Below are positions 17,755 to 26,621 of a stretch of 64,000 nucleotides of DNA, piece by piece. Every line of letters starts with the position of its first letter. Within the stretch, counting starts at the first letter, position 1. The translations under genes and the position numbers were made by a program. The notes beneath the pieces were generated by a model that ran no database searches, was not told the DNA's origin, and saw only the letters and a program-made list of their open reading frames with translations. The stretch comes from Candidatus Lindowbacteria bacterium RIFCSPLOWO2_12_FULL_62_27 (GTDB lineage Bacteria > Lindowbacteria > 2-12-FULL-62-27), in the NCBI GenBank assembly GCA_001784175.1, contig MFPR01000006.1, positions 202,226 to 266,225 of the forward strand. Direction: 5' to 3'.

Positions 17755-18657
17755 TCATGCGATCAACGACGCCACGATGTCGTCCGCCTTGGTCAACTCG
17801 GCGTCGACATTGTCGAACACCGTGTTGATGTCCGATTGGACGATGTTCAGAATCTTCATGGCGTTCAGAGACAATTTCGGCGTCCCGGCCTCGCCCGACG
17901 CGCCGAACCGGATCTTGCGGGCCACGTGATCCCCCACGTGGACCAGGGCGGCGAGGGTCTGGTTCAGCTCGGCCAGTTGCGGGTGGGGATAGTACCGGAT
18001 GCTTTCTTCAAGATGAAGCGGCAATTTCCATTTTCGGGCCAGGAGCGCCCCGGCCTCGCAGTGGTCCAGCCCGAGAACGGCCCGCTCGGTCTCCGCCAGC
18101 GTCTTTTTTTCCTTCTTCGCCTTCTGGATGGCCTGGACAAACCGGTCGTGCAGGTACTGGTCGAACACGAGCTTGCCGATCCCGTGCAGAATGCCGGCCA
18201 CGAGGCACTCCTCCGGCAGCGGATACTTGATCCGCGTGCCGACCATGTTGGCGATCACGCCCGTGCCGATCGAATGCTTCCAGAACTCGATCAGGTCGAA
18301 TTCCTTTTCCTTCCCGCCCTCCAGGCCGAAGAGCCGGACGACCGAAGCCGACAGCGCCAGGCTTTTGACGGCGTTGAACCCGAGGATCACGACGCCCTGG
18401 CTCACGGTCGAGATCTGCCGGGGGAATCCGTAGTAGGAGGAATTGACGATCTTGAGGATGCGGGCGGTCAGCGACTGGTCCAGGCTGATCTGGCGGGTCA
18501 GCTCCTGCACGTTGCTCTTCGGATTCTCCATGACTTCGAGAATCCGCGCAATCACCGCGGGGAGCGTCGGGACTTTTTCTATGCACTGAATGATTTGCGT
18601 GACCGCCTCCGGCGCTCCGCCGCTGGTCCCTTCGGTTGTCGCTGCCGAATCAGCCAT
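17755..18657 (-). CDS. HDOD-domain signalling protein 2 (short form)
   Basis: At 300 residues this is the shortest of the five HDOD proteins and lacks the shared N-terminal module. The HDOD domain fills residues 25-230: VPTLPAVIARILEVMENPKS, LKIVNSSYYGFPRQ and VVILGFNAVKSLAL, then GILHGIGKLVFDQYL, where other family members have an HD-like helix. It is the first gene of the long minus-strand series and diverges from the receiver gene at 18738. The 80-bp gap holds an AT-rich TATATTAATAT (18671-18681) that could serve as a minus-strand -10 region. Confidence 0.83.
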   Translation of the reverse strand: MADSAATTEGTSGGAPEAVTQIIQCIEKVPTLPAVIARILEVMENPKSNVQELTRQISLDQSLTARILKIVNSSYYGFPRQISTVSQGVVILGFNAVKSLALSASVVRLFGLEGGKEKEFDLIEFWKHSIGTGVIANMVGTRIKYPLPEECLVAGILHGIGKLVFDQYLHDRFVQAIQKAKKEKKTLAETERAVLGLDHCEAGALLARKWKLPLHLEESIRYYPHPQLAELNQTLAALVHVGDHVARKIRFGASGEAGTPKLSLNAMKILNIVQSDINTVFDNVDAELTKADDIVASLIA

Positions 18658-18737
18658 AGACCGGTGACGCTATATTAATATGGAGGAGAAGTAAACCTGT
18701 TTTTTATGACCTTGGGGTAAGGTACACTCTCGCCGAC

Positions 18738-19892
18738 ATGAACCTCAACGTTCTTGTGGTGGACGACGAAGCGGATGTGTGCGAGGTCCTGAAAGACGGC
18801 CTGAAGGTGCACGGGATCGGCGTCACGATCGCCCGCGACGGCAAGGAGGCCGTTCTTCAGGCGCTCGTCAAGGCGCCGGACGCCGTGCTCATGGACATCC
18901 TTATGCCCGGGCTGGCCGGACTCGACGCGCTCGGCCTGTTCAAAATCATCGAGCCGATCCGGACCGTGCCGGTGATCATGCTGACGGCGTTGAAGAGCAA
19001 GGAAGACATTCTGAACGCCATGCGGGCCGGTGCGGCGGATTACATCGGAAAGCCGTTCGACATCGCCGACACGGTGACCCGCCTCCGGCGGGTCGTGGCC
19101 CGGCCCGCGCCCATGACATTTCCCGTGTTCCGATATCTGTCGTATCGCGCGGGATCGGACGGCCGGGGCCTGCGGCTGGAACTCGAAGGGGATTTCTCAG
19201 AAGACGCGGCGGAGGATCTGGAGGTCCTGATCCGGGCGCTGTTGCCGCTGCAGCCGGTCCGGATCGACCTCGATTTCGAGAAAGTTCCGAACATCGGCGA
19301 CCGGCTGGTTCCGAATCTCGTCGCGGTCCGGGACATGGCGGCGGCCCGGGGCGGTAAAGTTCTGGTCGCGAATCTCGATCCCAAAAAATACCGCGCCGCG
19401 GCCGTGTCCCCCATCCGAAACATCTTTCCGGCCGTCCCGGCGCCGCCGGAAGAACCTGTGCGGTCCACACGGGCCTCGAAAAAAGTGGACGCCGTCGCAA
19501 AAGACATCGACGAACAGATGTCCCAGGTCCTTTCGCGCCTCCCCGGACTCCGCTTCGATTTCAAGCTGCGGAACGAACTGTCCGTGCTCGAGCTTCAGGG
19601 ACAACTGACCGGGGACACCAGGAGCGAAGTCGAGAAGGCGTTCCAGGCCGTCACGGAGGCCCACGCGCACGTGATGGTCGTCATCGAGAAGGCTTCCCAG
19701 TTCGACGCGCGCGGCATGCTGCACTTGGTGGAAAAAATCACGGACACGAAAAACCGGGAGGGACTGAAAGTCTACGTCGTTTGCCGCAATCAGGAGCTGC
19801 AGGTGGCCTACCGGAACGCCCGTGGGCATCTGGTGGCCGGCATCTACGACGATCGCGACAAGGCGCTGTCGTCGTTCCGGGCGTCCGGGTGA
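18738..19892 (+). CDS. Response regulator with two STAS-like domains
   Basis: The 384-residue protein has a canonical receiver at residues 1-120 (LVVDDEADV, phospho-acceptor Asp53 in LMDILMPGLAG, Lys in YIGKPFD). Two segments that look like STAS/anti-sigma-antagonist folds follow: about 130-215 (VRIDLDFEKVPNIGDRLVPN, then GGKVLVANLDPKK) and about 290-380 (LSVLELQGQLTGDTRSEVEK, then ASQFDARGMLHL). STAS domains switch binding partners, often by phosphorylation of Ser or Thr. A -10-like TACACT sits nine bases before the ATG and no ribosome site is visible, so the message may be nearly leaderless. It has a shorter paralogue at 23311. Confidence 0.78.
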   Translation: MNLNVLVVDDEADVCEVLKDGLKVHGIGVTIARDGKEAVLQALVKAPDAVLMDILMPGLAGLDALGLFKIIEPIRTVPVIMLTALKSKEDILNAMRAGAADYIGKPFDIADTVTRLRRVVARPAPMTFPVFRYLSYRAGSDGRGLRLELEGDFSEDAAEDLEVLIRALLPLQPVRIDLDFEKVPNIGDRLVPNLVAVRDMAAARGGKVLVANLDPKKYRAAAVSPIRNIFPAVPAPPEEPVRSTRASKKVDAVAKDIDEQMSQVLSRLPGLRFDFKLRNELSVLELQGQLTGDTRSEVEKAFQAVTEAHAHVMVVIEKASQFDARGMLHLVEKITDTKNREGLKVYVVCRNQELQVAYRNARGHLVAGIYDDRDKALSSFRASG

Positions 19893-19916
19893 TCCCATGA
19901 TCCTTGATACGGGAAT

Positions 19917-19945
19917 TTGACACCCGGCCAATCTTCGTTTACTAT
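19917..19945 (+). promoter_or_regulatory. Strong sigma70-like promoter with start site at the receiver ATG
   Basis: TTGACA (19917-19922), a 17-bp spacer and TACTAT (19940-19945) form a near-consensus promoter. Only six bases separate the -10 box from ATG 19952, so the predicted message starts at or within a base or two of the start codon. Confidence 0.65.
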
Positions 19946-19951
19946 TGAGCC

Positions 19952-20338
19952 ATGAGTAAATCCGTCAACGTCCTTGTGGTGGATGACGACCGGGCCGTCT
20001 GCGACGTGATCCGCCGGACGCTCGAGGCGTCGTTCAAGCCGGTGTCGGTCAAGGTGGTCTATGACGGGGTGAGCGCGGTGGAGTCCCTGGACGAATCGCT
20101 CGATCTCATTGTCCTCGACCTCGGATTGCCCCAGCTTCGAGGGGAGGGCGTTTCGCTCGCGAACGAATTGAAAGGCGCGAACGCTCCCATCCTGATCATC
20201 ACCGGCGAGCCGAATCCGGACCTTGAGTTCATGGGCGACATCAACGTCATGGGCATTCTGAAAAAACCGTTCGACCTGAACGACCTCGTCAAAGCCTCAA
20301 AGACCATCCTGTCCGGCCGGGAATATTCCGGGAACTGA
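19952..20338 (+). CDS. Single-domain response regulator (receiver)
   Basis: The 128 residues are all receiver domain: LVVDDDRAV at the N-terminus, phospho-acceptor Asp56 in LIVLDLGLPQLRG, Thr in LIITGEP and Lys in ILKKPFDLND. There is no output domain. It probably passes phosphate to or from the hybrid kinase that begins 12 bp later. The promoter immediately upstream appears to give a leaderless message. Confidence 0.85.
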   Translation: MSKSVNVLVVDDDRAVCDVIRRTLEASFKPVSVKVVYDGVSAVESLDESLDLIVLDLGLPQLRGEGVSLANELKGANAPILIITGEPNPDLEFMGDINVMGILKKPFDLNDLVKASKTILSGREYSGN

Positions 20339-20350
20339 CGCCGCTTGGGG

Positions 20351-21967
20351 ATGGGCATGGAATCCGATACGATCGCCCAGGGCGAGGAACGATTTCAGAA
20401 TCTCCTTCAGGCGATCCCCGACATCATCTACAAGATCGATCCGGCCGGCCGCTTCGTGTTCGTCAACGACTCCATCCGGAGGCTCGGCTATGAGCCGGCG
20501 GACCTGATCGGAAAACATTTCAGCGAGATCCTCCACCCCGACGACGTGGCCCGGGTCAGCCGGGAGAACGTGCTGCCGAAACTTTCCGGGAAGCTGACGG
20601 GCGACGACCAGGCGCCGAGACTCTTTGACGAGCGCCGGACGAGAATGCGCATGACGAAAAATCTGGAGGTCCGCCTGCGCCCGAAAAACCGGGCCGACGT
20701 CAAGTTCGGCGAGGTCTTCGCGTATGGCGAGATCATCTCCACCGGACAGTTCGACCGCGACATCCGGAACCACAACAAGACGTTTCTGGGTACCGTCGGC
20801 ATCATCCGCGACGTCACGGACCGAAAAACCATGGAGGAAAAGCAGAAACGCCTGCAGGAACAGCTCATCCAGTCCGAGAAACTGCGGGCCCTCGGCGAAG
20901 TCCTCTCCAGCGTCGCGCACGAACTCAACAACCCTCTCACCGCCATCATCGGCTACGCCCAGCTCATGCAGTCCGCCGAAAACATCGAGTCGTGCCGCTC
21001 GGACCTCGACGCGATCCGGCAGGAGGCCAAACGCTGCGCCGACATTGTCCAGAACCTGGTCGCGTTCGCCCGGAAAAAGGGATTCCGGCGCGAGCCCTGC
21101 CGGATCAACCAGCTCATCGCCAATACGCTGAAGTTCCGGTCCTATCAAATGACGGTCGACAGCGTCCGCGTGTCCGTTTCGATGGATGACCGGATCCCCC
21201 AGACGATGGCGGATCCGAACCAGCTCCAGCAGGTCTTTCTGAACATCGTCAACAACGCGCTGGACGCGATGAAAAAGTCGCAGGTCCGGAGGCTGGAGGT
21301 GACCAGTCACCTGGTCGGAGAGATCATCCGGGTTTCGTTTGCGGACAGCGGCTGCGGGATTTCGACGGAGCATCTGGGCCGGATCTTCGAGCCGTTCTTC
21401 ACGACCAAAACCGCCTCCGGCGGCACCGGACTCGGCCTCAGCGTCTGCTACGGCATCGTCACCGACCATGGCGGAAGGATCCGGGCCGAAAGCGAGCCCG
21501 AGAAGGGCGCCACGTTTGTCGTGGAACTGCCGGTGGTGGCGCCGCCCCTGTCCTACGAATTCTCGCCGCAGGACGCGGAGGAACCGCGGAAAGCTCCGCA
21601 GGCGGCGGCGGTCCTCGTGGTGGATGATGAACGTTCGTGCCTGGATGTCTTCGAGCGCTATCTCCGGCAGGTGGGCTGGTCGGTCCAAACGGCCGACACC
21701 GTGGGCAAGGCCATCGATCTCCTGGACCGGACGAAATTCTCCTTGATTGTCTCGGACCACAAAATGCCCGGGCGGGGCGGGGAGGAACTCTATGAGCACG
21801 TCGCCCGCCGGCACCCGCGCCTCCTGGACCGGTTCATTCTGGTCTCGGGCGACGTCATCAATCCCGCGTCGCGGCTGTTCATTGAAAAAAGCCGCGTGCG
21901 GGTACTCGAAAAACCGTTCGCGATGGAAAAACTCTCGGACCTGATGTCGGAGGTGCTGGAGGCCTGA
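20351..21967 (+). CDS. PAS hybrid sensor histidine kinase with C-terminal receiver
   Basis: About 538 residues; ATG 20351 or the in-frame ATG 20357 (better spaced after GGGG) are both possible starts. A PAS domain spans 15-155 (QAIPDIIYKIDPAGRFVFVN). HisKA has the phosphorylated His190 in SVAHELNNPLTAIIGYAQLM, and an HATPase domain carries GTGLGLSVCYGIV. A receiver at about 418-535 has Asp in LIVSDHKMPGRGG. No membrane segment is seen, so it senses a cytoplasmic signal. It lies downstream of the lone receiver and convergent with HDOD 3, suggesting one signalling circuit. Confidence 0.85.
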   Translation: MGMESDTIAQGEERFQNLLQAIPDIIYKIDPAGRFVFVNDSIRRLGYEPADLIGKHFSEILHPDDVARVSRENVLPKLSGKLTGDDQAPRLFDERRTRMRMTKNLEVRLRPKNRADVKFGEVFAYGEIISTGQFDRDIRNHNKTFLGTVGIIRDVTDRKTMEEKQKRLQEQLIQSEKLRALGEVLSSVAHELNNPLTAIIGYAQLMQSAENIESCRSDLDAIRQEAKRCADIVQNLVAFARKKGFRREPCRINQLIANTLKFRSYQMTVDSVRVSVSMDDRIPQTMADPNQLQQVFLNIVNNALDAMKKSQVRRLEVTSHLVGEIIRVSFADSGCGISTEHLGRIFEPFFTTKTASGGTGLGLSVCYGIVTDHGGRIRAESEPEKGATFVVELPVVAPPLSYEFSPQDAEEPRKAPQAAAVLVVDDERSCLDVFERYLRQVGWSVQTADTVGKAIDLLDRTKFSLIVSDHKMPGRGGEELYEHVARRHPRLLDRFILVSGDVINPASRLFIEKSRVRVLEKPFAMEKLSDLMSEVLEA

Positions 21968-21973
21968 ATTCCG

Positions 21974-23254
21974 TCACTCGAACTTGAACATCTTTTTCAT
22001 CTCTTCCGTCTTGTCCCGCACCGTCACCGCGATGTCCTCCACCACCAGATTCTGAAGCCCGAGCCGGGCGCGGTAGGGATCGGCCAGGGACCCGATCTTC
22101 GCCATGTACTCGTAGGGGTCGATGTCGGAATCGAGGCCCGTGAGCGTTGCCGCGAGATGCACGATCATGGCCTCCGGCTTGATCGACTTCATCTGCTCGA
22201 TCTGGCCGATGGGATAATGGTGGATCATGGCGCCCTGGATGACCACGGGCGGGAACTGCCAGATTTCGAACAGAAACGACCCGATGTCCGCATGGCATCC
22301 TCCCAGAACCTGCCGCTCGGCCACCAGCGGATCTGTTCCGGAAGATTTCAGTTTCACGATCTCCTCATGTTCCGCAGGGAAATGCTGGTAGATCGCGAGT
22401 TCCCCCACGTTGTGGATGAAGCCATTGATGAACAGCATGTCGACGTCCGGTATTTTCAGAAACGTCCCGACTTCCTTGCACCACTGGGCCGCGGCAATGG
22501 CGCGGTCCCAGAATCGCGCCGCCTCCTCGGGCGGGATGTCCTTGAATTTCTGCATGACGCCCGCCACCAGCACCAGTTCCTTCACCTTCTTGGTGCCCAG
22601 CACCACCAGCGCCTGGGTGACCGTCTTGGCCTGTGACCGCAGTCCGTAAAAAGCCGAATTGACGATGCGGAGCAAGGTCGTGACGAGTCCCGGATCGATC
22701 GTGATGACCTTGCCGACCGCTTCCATGGAGGTCTTCGGATCGTCGAGCATCTGCGACACTTTCGTGACGACGCCGGGCAGCGGCGCGATGCCCTTGATCT
22801 TCTGCAGATTCTTCCGGATGTCGCCCTTCAGGCCGGCGGGCTTGCCGTCGCCCGGTCCCGCGCCCGCCGGCGCGGCGGCCTGCGCCGGCAGCGCCGCCAT
22901 GAACGGCTTCAAAAGCCCCACCATCTCCGGCAGAGTCGCGACGCCGGCCGAGACGGCGGCCTGCGCGAACGAAAACAGTTCGTCCCGCTGCAGCCTCAGA
23001 ATCTCGTCGCCCTTCGTGTTGTCGATGTATCCCATCTCGACCGCCAGCTCGATGAATTTCTTGTTCACCTGCGTCTGGGACAGCATGACCTTGCTGACCT
23101 GCTCGGGCGTCAAAAACCCGCGCAGCATCGCAAGCTGGCCGATCCGCCGGTCCAGTTGCTGCATGGCCTTCACCGCGCGGATGATCTTCTCCTGTTCCAT
23201 CAGCTTGTTGGTGCGAAGGTGGGCGATAAAGGTCTGGAGCGTCTGGATGTTCAT
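21974..23254 (-). CDS. HDOD-domain signalling protein 3
   Basis: This 426-residue protein has the shared N-terminal module (DRRIGQLAMLRGFLTPEQV, then FIELAVEMGYIDNTKGDEIL) and an HDOD domain (about 160-370: IAPLPGVVTKVSQMLDDPKT, LRIVNSAFYGL, VVLGTKKVKEL). A Pro/Ala/Gly linker (residues 120-145) separates them. It is the most divergent of the three HDODs in this block. It faces the hybrid kinase tail to tail with six bases between, and is divergent from the receiver-STAS gene at 23311. Confidence 0.85.
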   Translation of the reverse strand: MNIQTLQTFIAHLRTNKLMEQEKIIRAVKAMQQLDRRIGQLAMLRGFLTPEQVSKVMLSQTQVNKKFIELAVEMGYIDNTKGDEILRLQRDELFSFAQAAVSAGVATLPEMVGLLKPFMAALPAQAAAPAGAGPGDGKPAGLKGDIRKNLQKIKGIAPLPGVVTKVSQMLDDPKTSMEAVGKVITIDPGLVTTLLRIVNSAFYGLRSQAKTVTQALVVLGTKKVKELVLVAGVMQKFKDIPPEEAARFWDRAIAAAQWCKEVGTFLKIPDVDMLFINGFIHNVGELAIYQHFPAEHEEIVKLKSSGTDPLVAERQVLGGCHADIGSFLFEIWQFPPVVIQGAMIHHYPIGQIEQMKSIKPEAMIVHLAATLTGLDSDIDPYEYMAKIGSLADPYRARLGLQNLVVEDIAVTVRDKTEEMKKMFKFE

Positions 23255-23261
23255 CGCCGTT

Positions 23262-23291
23262 CATATAATTCTGTTCCAATCCCAAAGTCAA
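23262..23291 (-). promoter_or_regulatory. Sigma70-like promoter placing the start site at the HDOD-3 ATG
   Basis: On the minus strand TTGACT (23291-23286), an 18-bp spacer and TATATG (23267-23262) are followed by seven bases and the ATG at 23254. As with HDOD 1, the predicted start site coincides with the start codon. Confidence 0.55.
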
Positions 23292-23310
23292 TATGATACG
23301 AGGGGGGCCG

Positions 23311-24072
23311 ATGATCGCGGAAGAGGAAAACTTGGACCATGCTCCAGCCGTGGAAAGCGCCGCGGCGCCAACCCGCGTCCTGGTTTTGGAGGACAACGAC
23401 GACGGCCGGGAACTTTTGGTGGAGGGCCTGCAGAGTTCCGGCTGCGCGGCGCAGGGCGTAAAACGCGGCCGGGAGGCGGTATTGTCCGCCCTGCGGGACG
23501 CGCCGGATGTCCTGCTGGTCAATCCGGCGGCCTGCCAGATGGATCCCGTGCGGCTCCTGAAAATGATCAAACTGCTTGAGCCGCTCCGCCGCCGTCTCGT
23601 GTTTGTCATGCTGGACCTGGCGGACAAAGACGAGGTTCTGCGGCTGGTCCAGGCGGGCGCGGACGGGTGCGTGTCCAAGGACCTGTCGGTTCATGCGATC
23701 TACCTGAAACTCGCGCAGAGCCTCAAGCAACCGCGCGCGCCGGCGCCGACGCCGTTTGAACATCTTCGTTTCTCCGTACAGGCCGAGGGAGACACCGTCA
23801 CGATCAGCGTCGAATCGGAACTGTCGGGCCCCTGCGCCAAGGAACTCGTGGCACTGGTCCGAACGCTCATCCCCGTCCAGCCATTCGCGCTTGTTCTGTC
23901 CCTGGAAAAAACGCCGGCCATCGCCACGAGCGCCATCGGTTACCTGTCCGAAGTCAAGGACACGGCGAAAGACTGCGGGGGGACATTCGTGCTGGCGCGC
24001 TTCGACGCCTCGAAATATCTTCCAAACATCCAGCGGGTGATCAAAACGAATTTCCAGATCACCCCGAATTGA
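23311..24072 (+). CDS. Pseudo-receiver plus STAS-like protein
   Basis: I prefer ATG 23311, preceded by AGGGGGG, over the in-frame ATG 23293. About 253 residues. The N-terminal domain has a receiver fold (VLVLEDNDDGRELLVEGL), but the phospho-acceptor position reads Asn in VLLVNPAACQMDP, so Asp phosphorylation is unlikely. The C-terminal part (about 155-250) is STAS-like (FALVLSLEKTPAIATSAIGY, then GGTFVLARFDASKY), paralogous to the first STAS-like domain of the 384-residue protein at 18738. Its stop overlaps the end of HDOD 4 by 14 bp in convergent orientation. Confidence 0.72.
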   Translation: MIAEEENLDHAPAVESAAAPTRVLVLEDNDDGRELLVEGLQSSGCAAQGVKRGREAVLSALRDAPDVLLVNPAACQMDPVRLLKMIKLLEPLRRRLVFVMLDLADKDEVLRLVQAGADGCVSKDLSVHAIYLKLAQSLKQPRAPAPTPFEHLRFSVQAEGDTVTISVESELSGPCAKELVALVRTLIPVQPFALVLSLEKTPAIATSAIGYLSEVKDTAKDCGGTFVLARFDASKYLPNIQRVIKTNFQITPN

Positions 24073-25339
24073 AAATGGCCATGATGTTGCCGACCGCCGC
24101 GGAGATCTGGTCATGGGCCGTGCCGGCGTCCAGCGTGGAGAGGCCCTGCAGCGGCAGGCCCCGGTAGCGACCGACGGTTTTGTCCAAAAGTTCGTGGAAT
24201 TGAAAATCATCGAACGTTGACTCGATCCCCGACAGCGCCCCCGCGAGGTGCACCACCAGAACCTGGGACTTGACGTTCGGCATCGCCGACACCACGCTGA
24301 GATCGTGGTGATGCAGCATGGTGGACTGGATGATTTCGGCCGGCAGCTGCCAGAGCCCGAACAGATAGCCGCCGAGGTCCGCGTGCGTCCCTCCGAGATG
24401 CTCGCGCTCGGCTTCGAGGCGGTCGGCGCCGCCCGCCGCCTGCGCGTCGACGGCCGCCGCCTCCGCCCGGAAATACTGCTGGACGAGCAGCTCGCCGACA
24501 TTGTGGAGCAGGCCCGCCACGAACAGCTCATCGGCCTCGGCGAACCGGCACTGATGCCCGATCGTCTTGGCCCACTCGCCCGCCCAGACCGACCGTTCCC
24601 AGAACCGGGCGGAGAAGTCGGGTGGCACGTTCCGGAACTTGTCCATGACCGCCGCCGCGAGGATGAGCTGGCGCAGTTTGGTGAGACCGAGCACCACGAG
24701 GGCGTTTTTGACGTTGCCGATGCGCGACCGCAGACCGTAGAATGCGGAGTTGACCATCTTGAGCAGGAGGCTGACAAAGGAAGGATCGAGGGACAGCACC
24801 TGGCCGAGCTTGCCGAGGTCGACGTCCGGATCGTTGAGCATGGACATCGCCTTGGCGGCGGTCGGCGGCAGGGGCGCGATGGCGTTGATGCTCTTGAGCA
24901 CTTTCTTGACGCGCACGATCGTCGCCTTCTGCGCCTCTTCGCTCGGATAGTCCGCCGGCGCGGTGAGGCCGCGGTCTTTCTGAAACTCATCCAGGCATTT
25001 GAGCATCCGGTCCATGGTGGAGAGCTTGAGAAGCACCGCCGCCTGGGAAAACAGGAAGAGATCGTCGTTCTGAATACGCAGCACCCGCTCGACCTGCTCG
25101 GATTTCATCGCCTGAACCTCGACCGCGCATTCTCCGAACCGCCGGCCAGAATCGCGGCTCTGGGCCTCCAGGATCTGCGCGATCTGCTCAGGTTTCAGAA
25201 ACCCGTAGAGCGCCGCAAGCTGGCCGAGGCGCCGGTCCAGCCGGCCGTACTGTTTCAGCACCCGCTGAACGTCGGCCGGCCCCATCAGGTTCTGGCCGCG
25301 CAGGTATCCCATGAAGGCCTGGCATCGCGCGAGGCTCAT
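24059..25339 (-). CDS. HDOD-domain signalling protein 4
   Basis: The 426-residue protein has the shared N-terminal module (LDRRLGQLAALYGFLKPEQI, FGECAVEVQAMKSEQVERVL) and an HDOD domain (INAIAPLPPTAAKAMSMLND, LKMVNSAFYGLRS, VVLGLTKLRQLILAAAVM). The HD-like helix reads FVAGLLHNVGELL, without the His-Asp pair of active HD hydrolases. It begins one base after the stop of HDOD 5, so the two are co-translated and probably arose by tandem duplication. Confidence 0.86.
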   Translation of the reverse strand: MSLARCQAFMGYLRGQNLMGPADVQRVLKQYGRLDRRLGQLAALYGFLKPEQIAQILEAQSRDSGRRFGECAVEVQAMKSEQVERVLRIQNDDLFLFSQAAVLLKLSTMDRMLKCLDEFQKDRGLTAPADYPSEEAQKATIVRVKKVLKSINAIAPLPPTAAKAMSMLNDPDVDLGKLGQVLSLDPSFVSLLLKMVNSAFYGLRSRIGNVKNALVVLGLTKLRQLILAAAVMDKFRNVPPDFSARFWERSVWAGEWAKTIGHQCRFAEADELFVAGLLHNVGELLVQQYFRAEAAAVDAQAAGGADRLEAEREHLGGTHADLGGYLFGLWQLPAEIIQSTMLHHHDLSVVSAMPNVKSQVLVVHLAGALSGIESTFDDFQFHELLDKTVGRYRGLPLQGLSTLDAGTAHDQISAAVGNIMAIFNSG

Positions 25340-25340
25340 G

Positions 25341-26621
25341 TCACTTCCACTCGGTGAAGGACGTGAGCAGGTTCCCGAAATGCGTGTCGACCTGCTCGGC
25401 CAGCCGGTCGACGGCCATGTCCGGGCGGAACTTCAGCGGCGCCTGATAACGCTTGCTGATCTTTTCGAGCTCCTCCATGTACCCGAGCGCGTCCAGCTTC
25501 GGATCGAGATCGCAGATGTCGGCGGCCATGTGGACCACGAAGACCGCCGGCGACAGGTTGGGGCTGTTCACGAGAAGCTGGAGGTCATGGTGGTGGAACA
25601 TCGCGCTCTGGATCGTGTCCTTGGGCATCTGCCACAGGTTGAACAAAAACCCGCCGACGTCCGCGTGCGACCCGCCGAGGACCGACTTTTCGGCGTCCAC
25701 CATCCGTTTTCCTCCCCTCACCATCTCGTCGATCTCGTTTTGCTGCGGGCGGAAATACTGCATGGTCACGAGGTGGCCGGTGTTGTGCAATAGCCCGCAG
25801 ACGAACAGCTCGTCCGATTCCTCCATCCTCAGCGCCTCGCCCAGCTCCTTGCTCCACTGCGCGCACCGCAGGGAATCCTCCCAGAATTTCTGTGCGAAGG
25901 CCGGCGGGATCGACTGGAACTTCTGCATGACCGCGGCCGCGATGATCAGTTGCCGGATCTTCTTCAGCCCCAGCACCACCAGGGCCTTCGTGACGCCCGT
26001 GACCTTTTCGCGCAGGCCGTAGAAGGCGGAGTTGACCACGCGAAGGAGCGTCGCGGTGAGACCGGGATCGAGGATCAGCACGCCGCCGACTTTGTCCAAA
26101 TCGACGTCCGGATCCTCCAGCATGCTGACTGCGCGCTGGGCGGTCGCAGGCAGCGGAGAAATTTTTTCGATCCCCTGAAGAATCGACCGGACCTGGCGGT
26201 CGATCCCGATCTTCTCGATGCTCGGCGGCGCCTCCGCCTCCCGGGCCATGTCGGGGTTGGCGCCGAGGAAGGACCTGATGTGGGACACGATCTTGTCGGT
26301 CGTGGTGAGTTTCTGGGTCACGGCGGCCTGCGCGAAGAGGAAGAGGTCGTCTTTTTGAAGTTTGATCAGCATGTCGATTTGCTGGGGGTTCATCAGTTTC
26401 AACCGCACGGCGCATTCCCCGAACCGGTCGCCGCTGCGGGCCTGCTCGAGGAGAATGGTGTTGATGTCCTCCGGCTGGATGAATCCGCGAAACGCGCCGA
26501 GGTGTCCAAGCCGCCGGTCAAACACGCTCATCTGCTTGACCGCCCTCAGCACGTCCTCCTGCTTCATCACGTCCTGCCCCCGCAGGTACTGGATGAACCG
26601 CTGCAATTTCGCGAGGCTCAT
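25341..26621 (-). CDS. HDOD-domain signalling protein 5
   Basis: This 426-residue protein is the closest relative of HDOD 1 in the window: MSLAKLQRFIQYLRGQDVM against MSLAKLQKFIQYLRATNIM, and nearly identical blocks FLFAQAAVTQKLTTTDKI and ISPLPATAQRAV. The domain layout is the same, with the shared module (1-125), a linker and HDOD (160-370). Its ATG at 26621 overlaps the stop of the folate gene at 26618. A strong palindrome begins 20 bases upstream of this start, inside the folate gene, and might affect coupling. Confidence 0.86.
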   Translation of the reverse strand: MSLAKLQRFIQYLRGQDVMKQEDVLRAVKQMSVFDRRLGHLGAFRGFIQPEDINTILLEQARSGDRFGECAVRLKLMNPQQIDMLIKLQKDDLFLFAQAAVTQKLTTTDKIVSHIRSFLGANPDMAREAEAPPSIEKIGIDRQVRSILQGIEKISPLPATAQRAVSMLEDPDVDLDKVGGVLILDPGLTATLLRVVNSAFYGLREKVTGVTKALVVLGLKKIRQLIIAAAVMQKFQSIPPAFAQKFWEDSLRCAQWSKELGEALRMEESDELFVCGLLHNTGHLVTMQYFRPQQNEIDEMVRGGKRMVDAEKSVLGGSHADVGGFLFNLWQMPKDTIQSAMFHHHDLQLLVNSPNLSPAVFVVHMAADICDLDPKLDALGYMEELEKISKRYQAPLKFRPDMAVDRLAEQVDTHFGNLLTSFTEWK

